9,124 nt of DNA, taken from the NCBI GenBank assembly GCA_009703445.1, contig WLGA01000040.1, positions 1 through 9,124 of the forward strand. The letters run 5' to 3'. The position numbers were made by a program, and so were the translations under genes. The DNA is from Actinomycetota bacterium. Lineage in GTDB: Bacteria; Actinomycetota; Actinomycetes; Actinomycetales; Microbacteriaceae. The notes under the pieces were generated by a model. It ran no database searches. It was not told the DNA's origin and saw nothing but the letters and a program-made list of their open reading frames with translations. This document shows, one piece after another, positions 1 to 6,598 of this stretch (position 1 is its first letter; each line of letters begins with the position of its first letter).

Positions 1-146
1 CGGGCGCTATCCAAGGCGGTAGATGCTCGACCTCCCAGCTCGTGGGTGCTCGAAGGGTTACCAAACTCATTGGTCAGGAATGGCCAGGCAGCCTGAAGTG
101 CCTCGGTGCGAACCGGGGTGGTGGCTGCGTTGTCCAGATAGATCAT
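1..146 (-). CDS. Cysteine desulfurase (NifS/IscS family), N-terminal fragment cut by window edge
   Basis: The first 48 codons read from an ATG at 146 and run off the left edge. The fragment carries the family's N-terminal signature: YLDNAATTPV at residues 3-12 and FGNPSSTHELG at 28-38, both typical of class-V aminotransferase-fold cysteine desulfurases. The PLP lysine and catalytic cysteine lie outside the window. These enzymes move sulfur from L-cysteine to a protein persulfide for Fe-S cluster assembly. The gene starts 15 bp after the nadC stop, and its AGGAA ribosome site (159-163) overlaps that stop, so it is the fifth gene of the nrtR-nadA-nadB-nadC operon. A NifS-like gene beside nad genes is a known arrangement (for example Bacillus subtilis), and its likely job here is supplying the 4Fe-4S cluster of NadA. 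That role is inferred from context; the family is seen directly. Confidence 0.92.
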   Translation of the reverse strand, partial: MIYLDNAATTPVRTEALQAAWPFLTNEFGNPSSTHELGGRASTALDSA

Positions 147-161
147 GGGTCGAAAGGGTTC

Positions 162-1016
162 CTAATGTGAAATGTTGACGTCTAGGCCGAGGTCAAGCGC
201 CCGCGCGCTGTGGGTTAGAGCCCCTACCGAGATGACGTCGACGCCGGTAGCCGCGATTGCCGCCACGGTCTCTAGGTTTACGCCACCCGAGGCTTCGACA
301 ACTGCCTTTCCGGCAATCAGGGCTACCCCTGCACGCAAGTCATCTAGGTTGAAGTTGTCCAGCATGATGATGTCGACGCCCGCTGCCAAGACGGCCGGGA
401 TCTGGTCAAGGCGATCCACCTCAACCTCGAGCTTCATGGTGTGTGGCAGTTCGTTCTTCACGCGACGAAGTTCGGTGGTCAGGTCCTTGCCACCGGCCGT
501 GAGAATCGCGAGGTGGTTGTCTTTGGCCATAACTGCATCCGAGAGGCTGAATCGGTGGTTGCGGCCACCGCCTGAGACCACGGCGTGACGCTCAAAGGCG
601 CGCAAACCTGGGGTGGTCTTGCGAGTGTCGACGATTCGGGCATTGGTTCCGGCCACGGCCTCGACATACTTGGCGGTCAGAGTCGCGATGCCGCTCATGC
701 GCTGCACAAAGTTGAGGCCGATGCGCTCGGCGGTGAGGATCGACCGTGCCGAACCGGTGACTACTCCAAGTTCCTGGCCAGCAACGAAAGTGTCGCCATC
801 CTCGAGGAACAGCTGAACGTCAACCGATGGGTCGGTGAGCAAGAAAGCGGCTGCAAAAACATCGGCACCGCTGAATACGCCGGCTTCACGCGCAGATAGC
901 TCGGCGGTTGCGGTGGCATTCGCCGGGATGAGGTGCTCGCTGGTCACATCGCCCCAAGGTGCATCCTCGATGAGCGCGCGCTGAACTACTTCTTCGATGA
1001 TCTGGTTAGAAAGCAT
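162..1016 (-). CDS. nadC: Nicotinate-nucleotide pyrophosphorylase (carboxylating), quinolinate phosphoribosyltransferase
   Basis: NadC joins quinolinate to PRPP, releasing CO2 and pyrophosphate, to give nicotinate mononucleotide, the last step of de novo pyridine-ring synthesis. The 284-residue cytosolic protein has the normal family length and nearly all family motifs: TAERIGLNFVQRMSG (95-109), DTRKTTPGLR (130-139), GGGRNHR (149-155), KDNH (165-168), EVEV (197-200), IMLDN (217-221), EASGG (241-245) and SVGALTHS (263-270). These hold the basic residues that bind quinolinate and the acidic residues around PRPP/Mg. The ATG shares its A with the TAA of nadB (TAATG, position 1016), a geometry that favours translational coupling. 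A GAAAGG ribosome site lies at 1024-1029 inside nadB. Nothing looks degraded. Confidence 0.97.
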   Translation of the reverse strand: MLSNQIIEEVVQRALIEDAPWGDVTSEHLIPANATATAELSAREAGVFSGADVFAAAFLLTDPSVDVQLFLEDGDTFVAGQELGVVTGSARSILTAERIGLNFVQRMSGIATLTAKYVEAVAGTNARIVDTRKTTPGLRAFERHAVVSGGGRNHRFSLSDAVMAKDNHLAILTAGGKDLTTELRRVKNELPHTMKLEVEVDRLDQIPAVLAAGVDIIMLDNFNLDDLRAGVALIAGKAVVEASGGVNLETVAAIAATGVDVISVGALTHSARALDLGLDVNISH

Positions 1017-2569
1017 TACTTTGCCTTTCGAACGATGGTGATTGGCTTGGCCATCGCCGGGTTGGTGTTTGGGAAGTCGAGTCGATAGTGGCCACCGCGC
1101 GATTCCTCGCGGGCCAGGGCAGATTCGGTGACTGCTCGAGCGAGCGTCAAAAGGTTTGCGTCTTCCCAGTCGGTGAAGAGGCGGTTTGAGGCATCGGCCG
1201 AACGCCAGCCGGCCAAAGCCAAACGGGTGTCGACAAGTTGCGATTCGGTGCGAGCGAGCCCCACGTTATCCCACATCAAAGTCTGCAGCTCAACGCGGTC
1301 GACGACGTTGCGGTCGGCGCGCGGAATCGAGCTGTCGGCTTCATCTTCAAGTTCGATTTCGGTGAGCAGCCCGGAGTCACGCCAGCGCTGACTTGCTGCC
1401 TGTGCCGGCCAGGCATCATCCAAGACCTGAACAGCGCGACGAGAAAACACAATCGATTCGAGCAGCGAGTTCGAGGCCAGACGGTTGGCTCCGTGGGCTC
1501 CGGTGCAGGCCACCTCGCCGACGGCAAAAAGGCCCTTGATCGAGGTGCGGCCCCAAATGTCGGTGGCGACACCACCCATCCAATAGTGCGCGGCCGGGGT
1601 CACCGGAATCGGGTTCTTGCCCCAGTCAAGCCCGTATGAACGAGTGGTCTTGCTGATGCTCGGGAATCGCTTGGTTAGGAACTCCGAGCCGAGGCCGGTT
1701 GCATCAAGCAGAACCGGCTGCCCTCCCTGAGAAATCATCTCGGCCTGGATGCCTCGAGCCACCACGTCGCGCGGAGCAAGCTCGGCCAACGGGTGAATCT
1801 TCTGCATAAAACGCTCACCCTTGTTGTTGATGAGCACTGCTCCATCGCCTCGAACCGCCTCGGAAATCAGGAACGAGCCAGGCACAGCGAGTGCTGTCGG
1901 GTGGAACTGATAGAACTCAACATCGGCGAGTTCGGCGCCCGCACGGAATGCCGCAGCAACGCCGTCACCGGTGGTAACCGAAGGGTTGGTCGTGTGGCGA
2001 TAGAGCTGACCGGCACCTCCACTGGCCAGGATGACCGCATCGGCCTCGACGAAGTGCTTGCCGGAGGCATCCATGAGGTGAACGCCCTTGACCTCGCCGT
2101 TGACGACCTCGAAATCGGCCACAAAAGTGTGCTCGTGAATCTCGGTTGCCGTGGCTCGAAGGGTTTCGACCAGCGCGCGGCTGATGTCGGCACCGGTGGT
2201 GTCGCCGCCGGCGTGCAGAATGCGAGCATGCGAGTGCGCGGCCTCCATGCCGAGGGCGAAAGCCGCACCCTTCTTGTCGAAATCGACTCCGAAGCGAACC
2301 AGGTCGTTGATTCTCTGCGGGCCTTCTTCACAAAGCACCTGTACGGCTGGCTCATAGCAATAGTCGGCACCGGCCGAAAGGGTGTCGGCAACGTGTTCGG
2401 CAATCGAGTCATCGTCGGCCACCACCGCAGCAATGCCACCCTGGGCATAGTGGGTGTTGCTCTCAGACAAGGTCGACTTGGTGACCAAGACAACCTCGTG
2501 AGTGCGGCTGCCTTCGACGGCCGCGATGAGGCCGGCAATGCCACTTCCGATAACTACAAGTTTTTTCAT
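1016..2569 (-). CDS. nadB: L-aspartate oxidase
   Basis: NadB is an FAD flavoprotein that oxidises L-aspartate to iminoaspartate, which NadA then condenses. The 517 residues are close to the usual length. The FAD-binding dinucleotide fold shows GSGIAG (8-13), the SNTHYAQGGIAA block (38-49) and ASGGAGQLY (182-190). The substrate site shows FHPTA with His223, the EAVRGDGA block (237-244), Arg267 in APRDVVARG, His328 in AAHYWMGG and Arg363 in GANRLASNSLLE. By motif these match the two histidines and two arginines that bind dicarboxylate in the Escherichia coli enzyme. The helical C-terminal domain is complete and ends with ESRGGHYRLDFP (489-500). The gene starts 8 bp after the nadA stop with only a weak ribosome site and overlaps nadC by one base. 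Succinate dehydrogenase/fumarate reductase flavoproteins are relatives, but the neighbours and C-terminal motif make NadB clear. Confidence 0.97.
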   Translation of the reverse strand: MKKLVVIGSGIAGLIAAVEGSRTHEVVLVTKSTLSESNTHYAQGGIAAVVADDDSIAEHVADTLSAGADYCYEPAVQVLCEEGPQRINDLVRFGVDFDKKGAAFALGMEAAHSHARILHAGGDTTGADISRALVETLRATATEIHEHTFVADFEVVNGEVKGVHLMDASGKHFVEADAVILASGGAGQLYRHTTNPSVTTGDGVAAAFRAGAELADVEFYQFHPTALAVPGSFLISEAVRGDGAVLINNKGERFMQKIHPLAELAPRDVVARGIQAEMISQGGQPVLLDATGLGSEFLTKRFPSISKTTRSYGLDWGKNPIPVTPAAHYWMGGVATDIWGRTSIKGLFAVGEVACTGAHGANRLASNSLLESIVFSRRAVQVLDDAWPAQAASQRWRDSGLLTEIELEDEADSSIPRADRNVVDRVELQTLMWDNVGLARTESQLVDTRLALAGWRSADASNRLFTDWEDANLLTLARAVTESALAREESRGGHYRLDFPNTNPAMAKPITIVRKAK

Positions 2570-2577
2570 GGATGTGC

Positions 2578-3858
2578 CTAGAGAGGCTTCGCCGCCAACA
2601 TGCGCTCTAGAGCAACGCGGGCATCGGTTGCCACGGTCTCATCAACCACAATCTGGTTCACGGTTTCGCCGGCAACGAGACGCTCGAGCACCCAGGCGAG
2701 GTATCCAGGGTGGATTCGATACATGGTCGAGCATGGGCATACCACCGGGTCTAGGCAGAAGATGTTGTGCTGCGGATACTGTGCCGCCAAGCGCTGAACC
2801 ATGTTGATCTCGGTGCCGATTGCAAATGTGGTTGGCTCGGTAGCCGCGGCCACGGCCTTGCGAATGTAGTCGGTTGAGCCGTACTCATCCGAGGCGTCGA
2901 CAACCGCCATTGGCGACTCCGGGTGCACGATGACGCGGACGCCAGGGAACTCGGCACGGGCCTTGTCGATCTGTGCGACCGTGAAGCGCTTGTGAACCGA
3001 GCAGAAGCCGTTCCAAAGGATTACCTTGGCATCGTTCAGTTGGTCTGCAGTGTTGCCGCCGAGCTCCTTGCGACCGTGCCAAAGCGGCATCTCGTCAACG
3101 CTGATGCCCATGGCCTTTGCGGTGTTGCGCCCTAGGTGCTGGTCAGGGAAGAACAGCACGCGCTGACCACGTTCGAAAGCCCACTTCAGCACAACCTCGG
3201 CATTCGAAGAGGTGCAGACGATGCCGCCGTTGCGCCCGCAGAATGCCTTCAATGCTGCAGACGAATTCATGTAGGTCACCGGGATGACCGGCACCCGACC
3301 ATCTGCATCGGCATCGGTGCCATAGAGATCCATGAGCTGTTCCCAGCAGTCTTCGACCGAGTCGGAATCCGCCATGTCAGCCATTGAGCAACCGGCGGCA
3401 AGGTTTGGCAGAATGACCTTTTGGTCTTCGTTCGACAAAATATCTGCAGTCTCGGCCATGAAGTGAACGCCGCAGAACACGATGTGCTCAGCCTCTGGGC
3501 GGCCCTTGGCTGCCACGGCTAGCTGGAAAGAGTCACCAAGATAGTCGGCGTGCTGAACAATCTCTTCGCGCTGATAGAAGTGACCAAGGATGACCACCTT
3601 GTCGCCAAGGGTTTCCTTCGCGGCAACGATTCGCGCGTGCAATTCATCCTGGCTCGCGGTCTTGTATTCATCTGGCAGCACGCCCTGACGTGGTGCATCG
3701 GCCGGGATGACATCCTCGCTCGACGAACCTGGCCCGTAAGCAGCCGGGCCGCCATCGAACTCCCAAGGGCCTTTGGCGAGTGAGGTGCTGCAGGTCGAGT
3801 CTTTCGACTGGCCCTTCACGATTAGCTGGATGCGTTCATTGACAGATGCTGTCGTCAT
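2578..3858 (-). CDS. nadA: Quinolinate synthase, long form, 4Fe-4S enzyme
   Basis: NadA condenses iminoaspartate with dihydroxyacetone phosphate to make quinolinate, using a 4Fe-4S cluster with three protein cysteines. Visible landmarks are LGHFYQREEIVQHADYLGDS (91-110), PNLAAGCSMAD with Cys157, VTYMNSSAALKA (194-205), CTSSNA (215-220), DQHLGRNTA (239-247), WNGFCSVHKRF with Cys286, VHPESP (311-316), GTEINMV (348-354) and CPCSTM (374-379). Cys157, Cys286 and one of Cys374/376 are the expected ligands. At 426 residues the protein is longer than the roughly 350-residue E. coli form: there is an N-terminal extension of about 65 residues and extra sequence between the first two ligand cysteines. 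Long forms are known in actinobacteria. The ATG overlaps the nrtR stop by 4 bp (ATGA), and a strong AGGGGA ribosome site sits at 3865-3870, fixing this start. Confidence 0.97.
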   Translation of the reverse strand: MTTASVNERIQLIVKGQSKDSTCSTSLAKGPWEFDGGPAAYGPGSSSEDVIPADAPRQGVLPDEYKTASQDELHARIVAAKETLGDKVVILGHFYQREEIVQHADYLGDSFQLAVAAKGRPEAEHIVFCGVHFMAETADILSNEDQKVILPNLAAGCSMADMADSDSVEDCWEQLMDLYGTDADADGRVPVIPVTYMNSSAALKAFCGRNGGIVCTSSNAEVVLKWAFERGQRVLFFPDQHLGRNTAKAMGISVDEMPLWHGRKELGGNTADQLNDAKVILWNGFCSVHKRFTVAQIDKARAEFPGVRVIVHPESPMAVVDASDEYGSTDYIRKAVAAATEPTTFAIGTEINMVQRLAAQYPQHNIFCLDPVVCPCSTMYRIHPGYLAWVLERLVAGETVNQIVVDETVATDARVALERMLAAKPL

Positions 3859-4541
3859 TTGGTTTCCCCTGCTTGGATGGTGGCGCGGTAAAGCTTCGGT
3901 GGTCGGTGTCGGGTGCCGGCAAGAACTTCACCGGTCTCTTCTACGGTGCCGGTTGATTCGACCATGCGGCGGAAGTTGCCTGGGTCGAGCTCGCGGCCGA
4001 GCACCGCTTCGTAAACTTCTCGCAACTGCGCGAGCGTGAACGCCTCACTCAAGAAGACGTGAGCGATTCGGCTGTATTCAAGCTTGTTGCGGAGGCGCCC
4101 GAGCGCATACTCGACGATCTGATTGTGATCAAATGCGAGCCGAGGCAATTCATCGGCCCAGAACCACTGAACGTTCTCGCTGTCAATCGCGAGTTCGGCT
4201 TCATCGGCTCCGACCAGCGCCCAGTAGACAATCGAGACCACGCGCTCTGCCGAGGCTCCGCCGGCGCGGTCGACGCTGCCGAATGCATAGAGCTGTTCCA
4301 GGTAGCGAGGCTCGAGCCCGGTTGTGTCGCGAAGTGTGTGCGAGGCTGAGGTGGCCAAATCCTCATTGACCTGAAGAGGCCCGCCCGGCAATGCCCACTG
4401 CCCTTCGAAAGGTGCACGGATGCGTCTAACCAGGGGAGTGGCAAGTTGAAGTGCGCCAGAATCGTTCGGTCGCAGGGTGAAGATAACCGTTGAAACGGCT
4501 AGCGTTGGCGTCTCGGTGGAGCGCGCAGTTGCGATGCTCAA
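3855..4541 (-). CDS. nrtR: NrtR-type Nudix-related transcriptional repressor of NAD biosynthesis
   Basis: The 228-residue protein has the two-part NrtR layout. Residues about 12-135 form a Nudix-like domain with VRRIRAPFEGQWALPGG at 38-54. Residues about 155-225 form a winged helix-turn-helix with EAFTLAQLREVYEAVLG (166-182) and LDPGNFRR (185-192). In characterised NrtR proteins the Nudix domain senses ADP-ribose or related nucleotides and the winged helix binds palindromic operators. Against the pattern GX5EX7REUXEEXGU, positions 54-76 read HT in place of RE and DT in place of EE, so hydrolysis is unlikely and a sensor role is favoured. The start is TTG at 4541: no in-frame ATG or GTG precedes the Nudix core, and an in-frame TAG lies six codons upstream. 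There is no clear ribosome site. It heads the nad operon, which it probably autoregulates. A catalytic ADP-ribose pyrophosphatase is the less likely alternative. Confidence 0.9.
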   Translation of the reverse strand: MSIATARSTETPTLAVSTVIFTLRPNDSGALQLATPLVRRIRAPFEGQWALPGGPLQVNEDLATSASHTLRDTTGLEPRYLEQLYAFGSVDRAGGASAERVVSIVYWALVGADEAELAIDSENVQWFWADELPRLAFDHNQIVEYALGRLRNKLEYSRIAHVFLSEAFTLAQLREVYEAVLGRELDPGNFRRMVESTGTVEETGEVLAGTRHRPPKLYRATIQAGETK

Positions 4542-4562
4542 ATCACGGCCAATCGACTAGTA

Positions 4563-4579
4563 AGAGTCCGAATGACTCT
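4563..4579. promoter_or_regulatory. Putative NrtR operator 1 (over the -10 box)
   Basis: A perfect 6+6 bp inverted repeat, AGAGTC-CGAAT-GACTCT, has a 5-bp centre. It covers the -10 box and the predicted transcription start of the nrtR operon. It is a variant of the 4596-4612 site (11 of 17 positions identical), fitting AGWGTC-N5-GACTCW. Assignment to NrtR is inferred from position and from the autoregulated layout common in that family. Confidence 0.65.
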
Positions 4580-4603
4580 AAGTAGGATTTATCTTAGTGT
4601 CAT
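4575..4603 (-). promoter_or_regulatory. Sigma-70-type promoter of the nrtR-nadABC operon
   Basis: Read on the minus strand, a -35 box ATGACA (4603-4598, five of six matches to TTGACA) and a -10 box TAGAGT (4580-4575, the TAnnnT form) are separated by exactly 17 bp. This predicts transcription starting near 4568, about 27 bases before the TTG start of nrtR. Each box falls inside one of two 17-bp dyads, as expected for a repressible promoter. It is predicted from sequence only. Confidence 0.7.
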
Positions 4604-4612
4604 TTTGACTCA
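4596..4612. promoter_or_regulatory. Putative NrtR operator 2 (over the -35 box)
   Basis: An imperfect dyad, AGTGTC-ATTTT-GACTCA, whose core GTCA-ttt-TGAC is perfectly symmetric. It covers the -35 box and ends 4 bp from the stop codon of the deaminase gene. Its centre (4604) is 33 bp from that of the first site (4571), about three helical turns, so two dimers would sit on the same face of the DNA. Confidence 0.6.
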
Positions 4613-4616
4613 AAGG

Positions 4617-5087
4617 CTAATCCTTGCCGATGTCCTCAAACCATAGTTCGTGGTTGGCATCAATGAATTCGCCCATAATCTCGATCAGACCTGGGTCGTT
4701 GAGGACGTGCACTTCGGCGCCGTGTTCGGCAACCCAGTCTTGACCGCCCATGAAGTTTTTGTCGTCTCCCACGATGACTCGGCCGATGCCAAACTGGCGA
4801 ATCAGACCTGAGCAATACCAGCAAGGGGAGAGGCTGGTGGCAAGGGTTACCTTGCGATAGCTGCGCTGGCGACCTGCGTTTCTGAAAGCGCTGGTCTCGC
4901 CGTGCATTGATGCGTCGCCGTCTTGAACTCGGCGGTTTCGGCCACTGCCTAACAGTCGACCCTGGTCATCGAAGAGTGCAGCCCCAATTGGGATTCCACC
5001 TTCGGCTAGACCGAGATGTGCCTCGGCAATGGCAACTTGGAGTTTTTCTTCATCAGTAGCGAAGATTTGTCCAACTTTGAATTCCAT
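4617..5087 (-). CDS. Yeast-type cytosine deaminase (zinc-dependent CDA fold)
   Basis: The 156-residue protein belongs to the cytidine-deaminase-fold family rather than the amidohydrolase CodA family of E. coli. Zinc ligands and the catalytic acid are plain: His62 and Glu64 in MHGE, and Cys89 and Cys92 in SPCWYC. Resemblance to yeast Fcy1 extends past the active site: GIGRVIVGDDKNF (100-112) and the terminal WFEDIG (149-154), a segment that closes the substrate pocket in the yeast enzyme. It should convert cytosine to uracil and ammonia. The gene follows an NCS1 permease gene by 39 bp, with a GAGAGG ribosome site at 5096-5101, so uptake and deamination of a nucleobase are probably coupled. Guanine or another base is possible, but the C-terminal match favours cytosine. 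The stop codon almost touches the nrtR promoter. Confidence 0.85.
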   Translation of the reverse strand: MEFKVGQIFATDEEKLQVAIAEAHLGLAEGGIPIGAALFDDQGRLLGSGRNRRVQDGDASMHGETSAFRNAGRQRSYRKVTLATSLSPCWYCSGLIRQFGIGRVIVGDDKNFMGGQDWVAEHGAEVHVLNDPGLIEIMGEFIDANHELWFEDIGKD

Positions 5088-5126
5088 TGCCGAGGCCTCT
5101 CGATCGATTATTCGGTTAGAAGGTGA

Positions 5127-6524
5127 TTAGTTCTTGCTGTTCTTGTCTAGCTTTGAGAACACAACGAACAAACCTGCAGCTAGAACGAATCCAACTACTG
5201 CGGTTAGGTCGCCTAGGCCAGAGTCCTTAGCCAACGGACCGGTGTAAAGCACCTGGTTAGCGAAGCCCCAGATTGAAACTGAGGTTGCGATAACGAATGC
5301 CGCCGCGCCAGCCCATGAGTTCTTAGGAGCCAAAGCGCGCTCACCAGCGTTCTTGCCCTTAGACAAGATGCGCTCGGTTAGAACAACTGCGATCCATGGT
5401 GATACCCAGTAAGAAACCACTAGTAGGAAGCTGTCTAGCTGGTGTGCAACGTCGCCGTTCTGAACACCTAGGAAAGAAAGCACACCACCGGCAAGACCGG
5501 CAAGCAGCACCATAATGGCGCGACGAGTCTTGAAGCCGAACTTGAAGCCCATTGCCAAGAATGACATTGCGCCCGAGTAGACGTTCAGGATGTTTGCTGA
5601 AACCGAACCGATAACGATTGAAAGAAGAACAATCGCTGCGAAGGTTGGGTTGAACAGAGCGGTGAACGCGGTGGTTGGGTTTGCAATACCCCAGAAGTCA
5701 CCAGGGTTTCCGGTTAGAGCGTTGAATGCAAGAACACCAACACCCATGATGAGGGTGGTTGCGGTGAAGTTACCTAGACCAGCAGCCCATCCAAGAGAAC
5801 GCTTGTTGGTGTTAGCAGGTAGGTAGCGAGTGTAGTCAGAAGCGAATGCAGTCCAACCAGCGGTGTAACCGTAAGCGGCACCAGCGGTAAGAGTGAATCC
5901 AGCCCATGGGAATGCAGCGTCAGCAGCCGGAGCTACCTCGAATGCGCCCTGCTGACCAAGAACGGTAACGATAACGATGATCCAAACGATTGCCTGGAAG
6001 TAAGAAAGGTAACGCTCCCACTTCTGGATCAGGTTGTGACCAACGAATGCAACACCAACCTGAAGGATGATGATGATCGCAAGTGCACCCAAAACGCCAA
6101 CTGCAGGGAACAGTGACTGAAGGGCGAAGGTTCCGGAAACGGTGTTAACCGCAAACCAGCCGATACCGGCAACCAGGGTTGACATACCAGCAGGGATTAG
6201 GTTTCCCCACTTGCCAAATGCGTTGCGGCTTAGAACCATCTGAGGAAGACCAGCTGATGGACCCCAAGTGCTTAGGATGCCGTGGGTGATGCCTGCAAGA
6301 GCGTTACCAACTAGAACAGCTAGTAGACCTTGCCAGACATTGAGGCCGAACCCGATGGCAAGTGCGCCAACGAATACGGTAGCGAACTCTAGGTTCGGGG
6401 TAGTCCATACAGTGAATAGGTGCCACGCTTTACCGTGACGTTCGCCTGCGGAGATCGGAGCTACGTCGTTTACTTCGATTGAGGTTGCCTTAGCAGAGCC
6501 TGAGGTTGTTTGAGTCATAGCCAT
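5127..6524 (-). CDS. NCS1-family nucleobase permease, probably cytosine (CodB-like)
   Basis: A 465-residue integral membrane protein with about twelve hydrophobic segments, the count expected of nucleobase:cation symporter-1 carriers. Family signatures are GPSAGLPQMVLSR (88-100), ASDYTRYLP (228-236) and NILNVYSG (311-318). The N-terminal 35 or so residues are polar and cytosolic. The deaminase gene just downstream suggests cytosine as cargo, although NCS1 carriers also take purines, allantoin, hydantoins or thiamine and the residues seen do not settle this. Two starts are possible, ATG at 6524 or ATG at 6518, and neither has a purine-rich ribosome site. A TACATT -10-like box at 6531-6526 would put transcription almost on the start codon, so the message may be leaderless. 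Codon choice (frequent CTA for Leu, GTA, GCA, GTT) differs from neighbouring genes. Confidence 0.88.
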   Translation of the reverse strand: MAMTQTTSGSAKATSIEVNDVAPISAGERHGKAWHLFTVWTTPNLEFATVFVGALAIGFGLNVWQGLLAVLVGNALAGITHGILSTWGPSAGLPQMVLSRNAFGKWGNLIPAGMSTLVAGIGWFAVNTVSGTFALQSLFPAVGVLGALAIIIILQVGVAFVGHNLIQKWERYLSYFQAIVWIIVIVTVLGQQGAFEVAPAADAAFPWAGFTLTAGAAYGYTAGWTAFASDYTRYLPANTNKRSLGWAAGLGNFTATTLIMGVGVLAFNALTGNPGDFWGIANPTTAFTALFNPTFAAIVLLSIVIGSVSANILNVYSGAMSFLAMGFKFGFKTRRAIMVLLAGLAGGVLSFLGVQNGDVAHQLDSFLLVVSYWVSPWIAVVLTERILSKGKNAGERALAPKNSWAGAAAFVIATSVSIWGFANQVLYTGPLAKDSGLGDLTAVVGFVLAAGLFVVFSKLDKNSKN

Positions 6525-6533
6525 AAATGTAGT

Positions 6534-6551
6534 GGTGAACGGAGGGTGAAC
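6534..6551. repeat. Tandem GGTGAAC direct repeat in permease upstream region
   Basis: Two exact copies of GGTGAAC (6534-6540 and 6545-6551) start 11 bp apart, one helical turn. They lie upstream of the permease, between its TACATT -10-like box (6526-6531) and the place where a -35 would fall. This arrangement suits an activator or repressor binding in tandem. With only two 7-bp copies, chance cannot be excluded. Confidence 0.4.
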
Positions 6552-6569
6552 ACGCTACTTTCGGCGTGT
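6550..6569. promoter_or_regulatory. Inverted repeat in the divergent intergenic region, possible operator
   Basis: ACACGC (6550-6555) and GCGTGT (6564-6569) form a perfect 6+6 bp inverted repeat around an 8-bp centre. It lies between the divergent permease and GNAT-SprT genes, about where a permease -35 box would sit, and touches the second GGTGAAC repeat. It could be a regulator site serving one or both genes. It lacks a T-run and is not a terminator. Confidence 0.4.
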
Positions 6570-6598
6570 CTAAATCAACTTGTATCGTTGACCTCGTC

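Noticed and set aside
1793..2581. Long plus-strand open frame of 262 codons opposite nadB
   Set aside because: It lies fully antisense to a clear NadB with all its active-site motifs. Its translation shows no recognisable domain and long antisense frames are expected with C/G-rich third positions.
4563..4579. Hairpin as an intrinsic terminator for the deaminase gene
   Set aside because: A six-base stem with 50% GC and no following T-run on the minus strand; its symmetry and its place over a -10 box fit an operator better.
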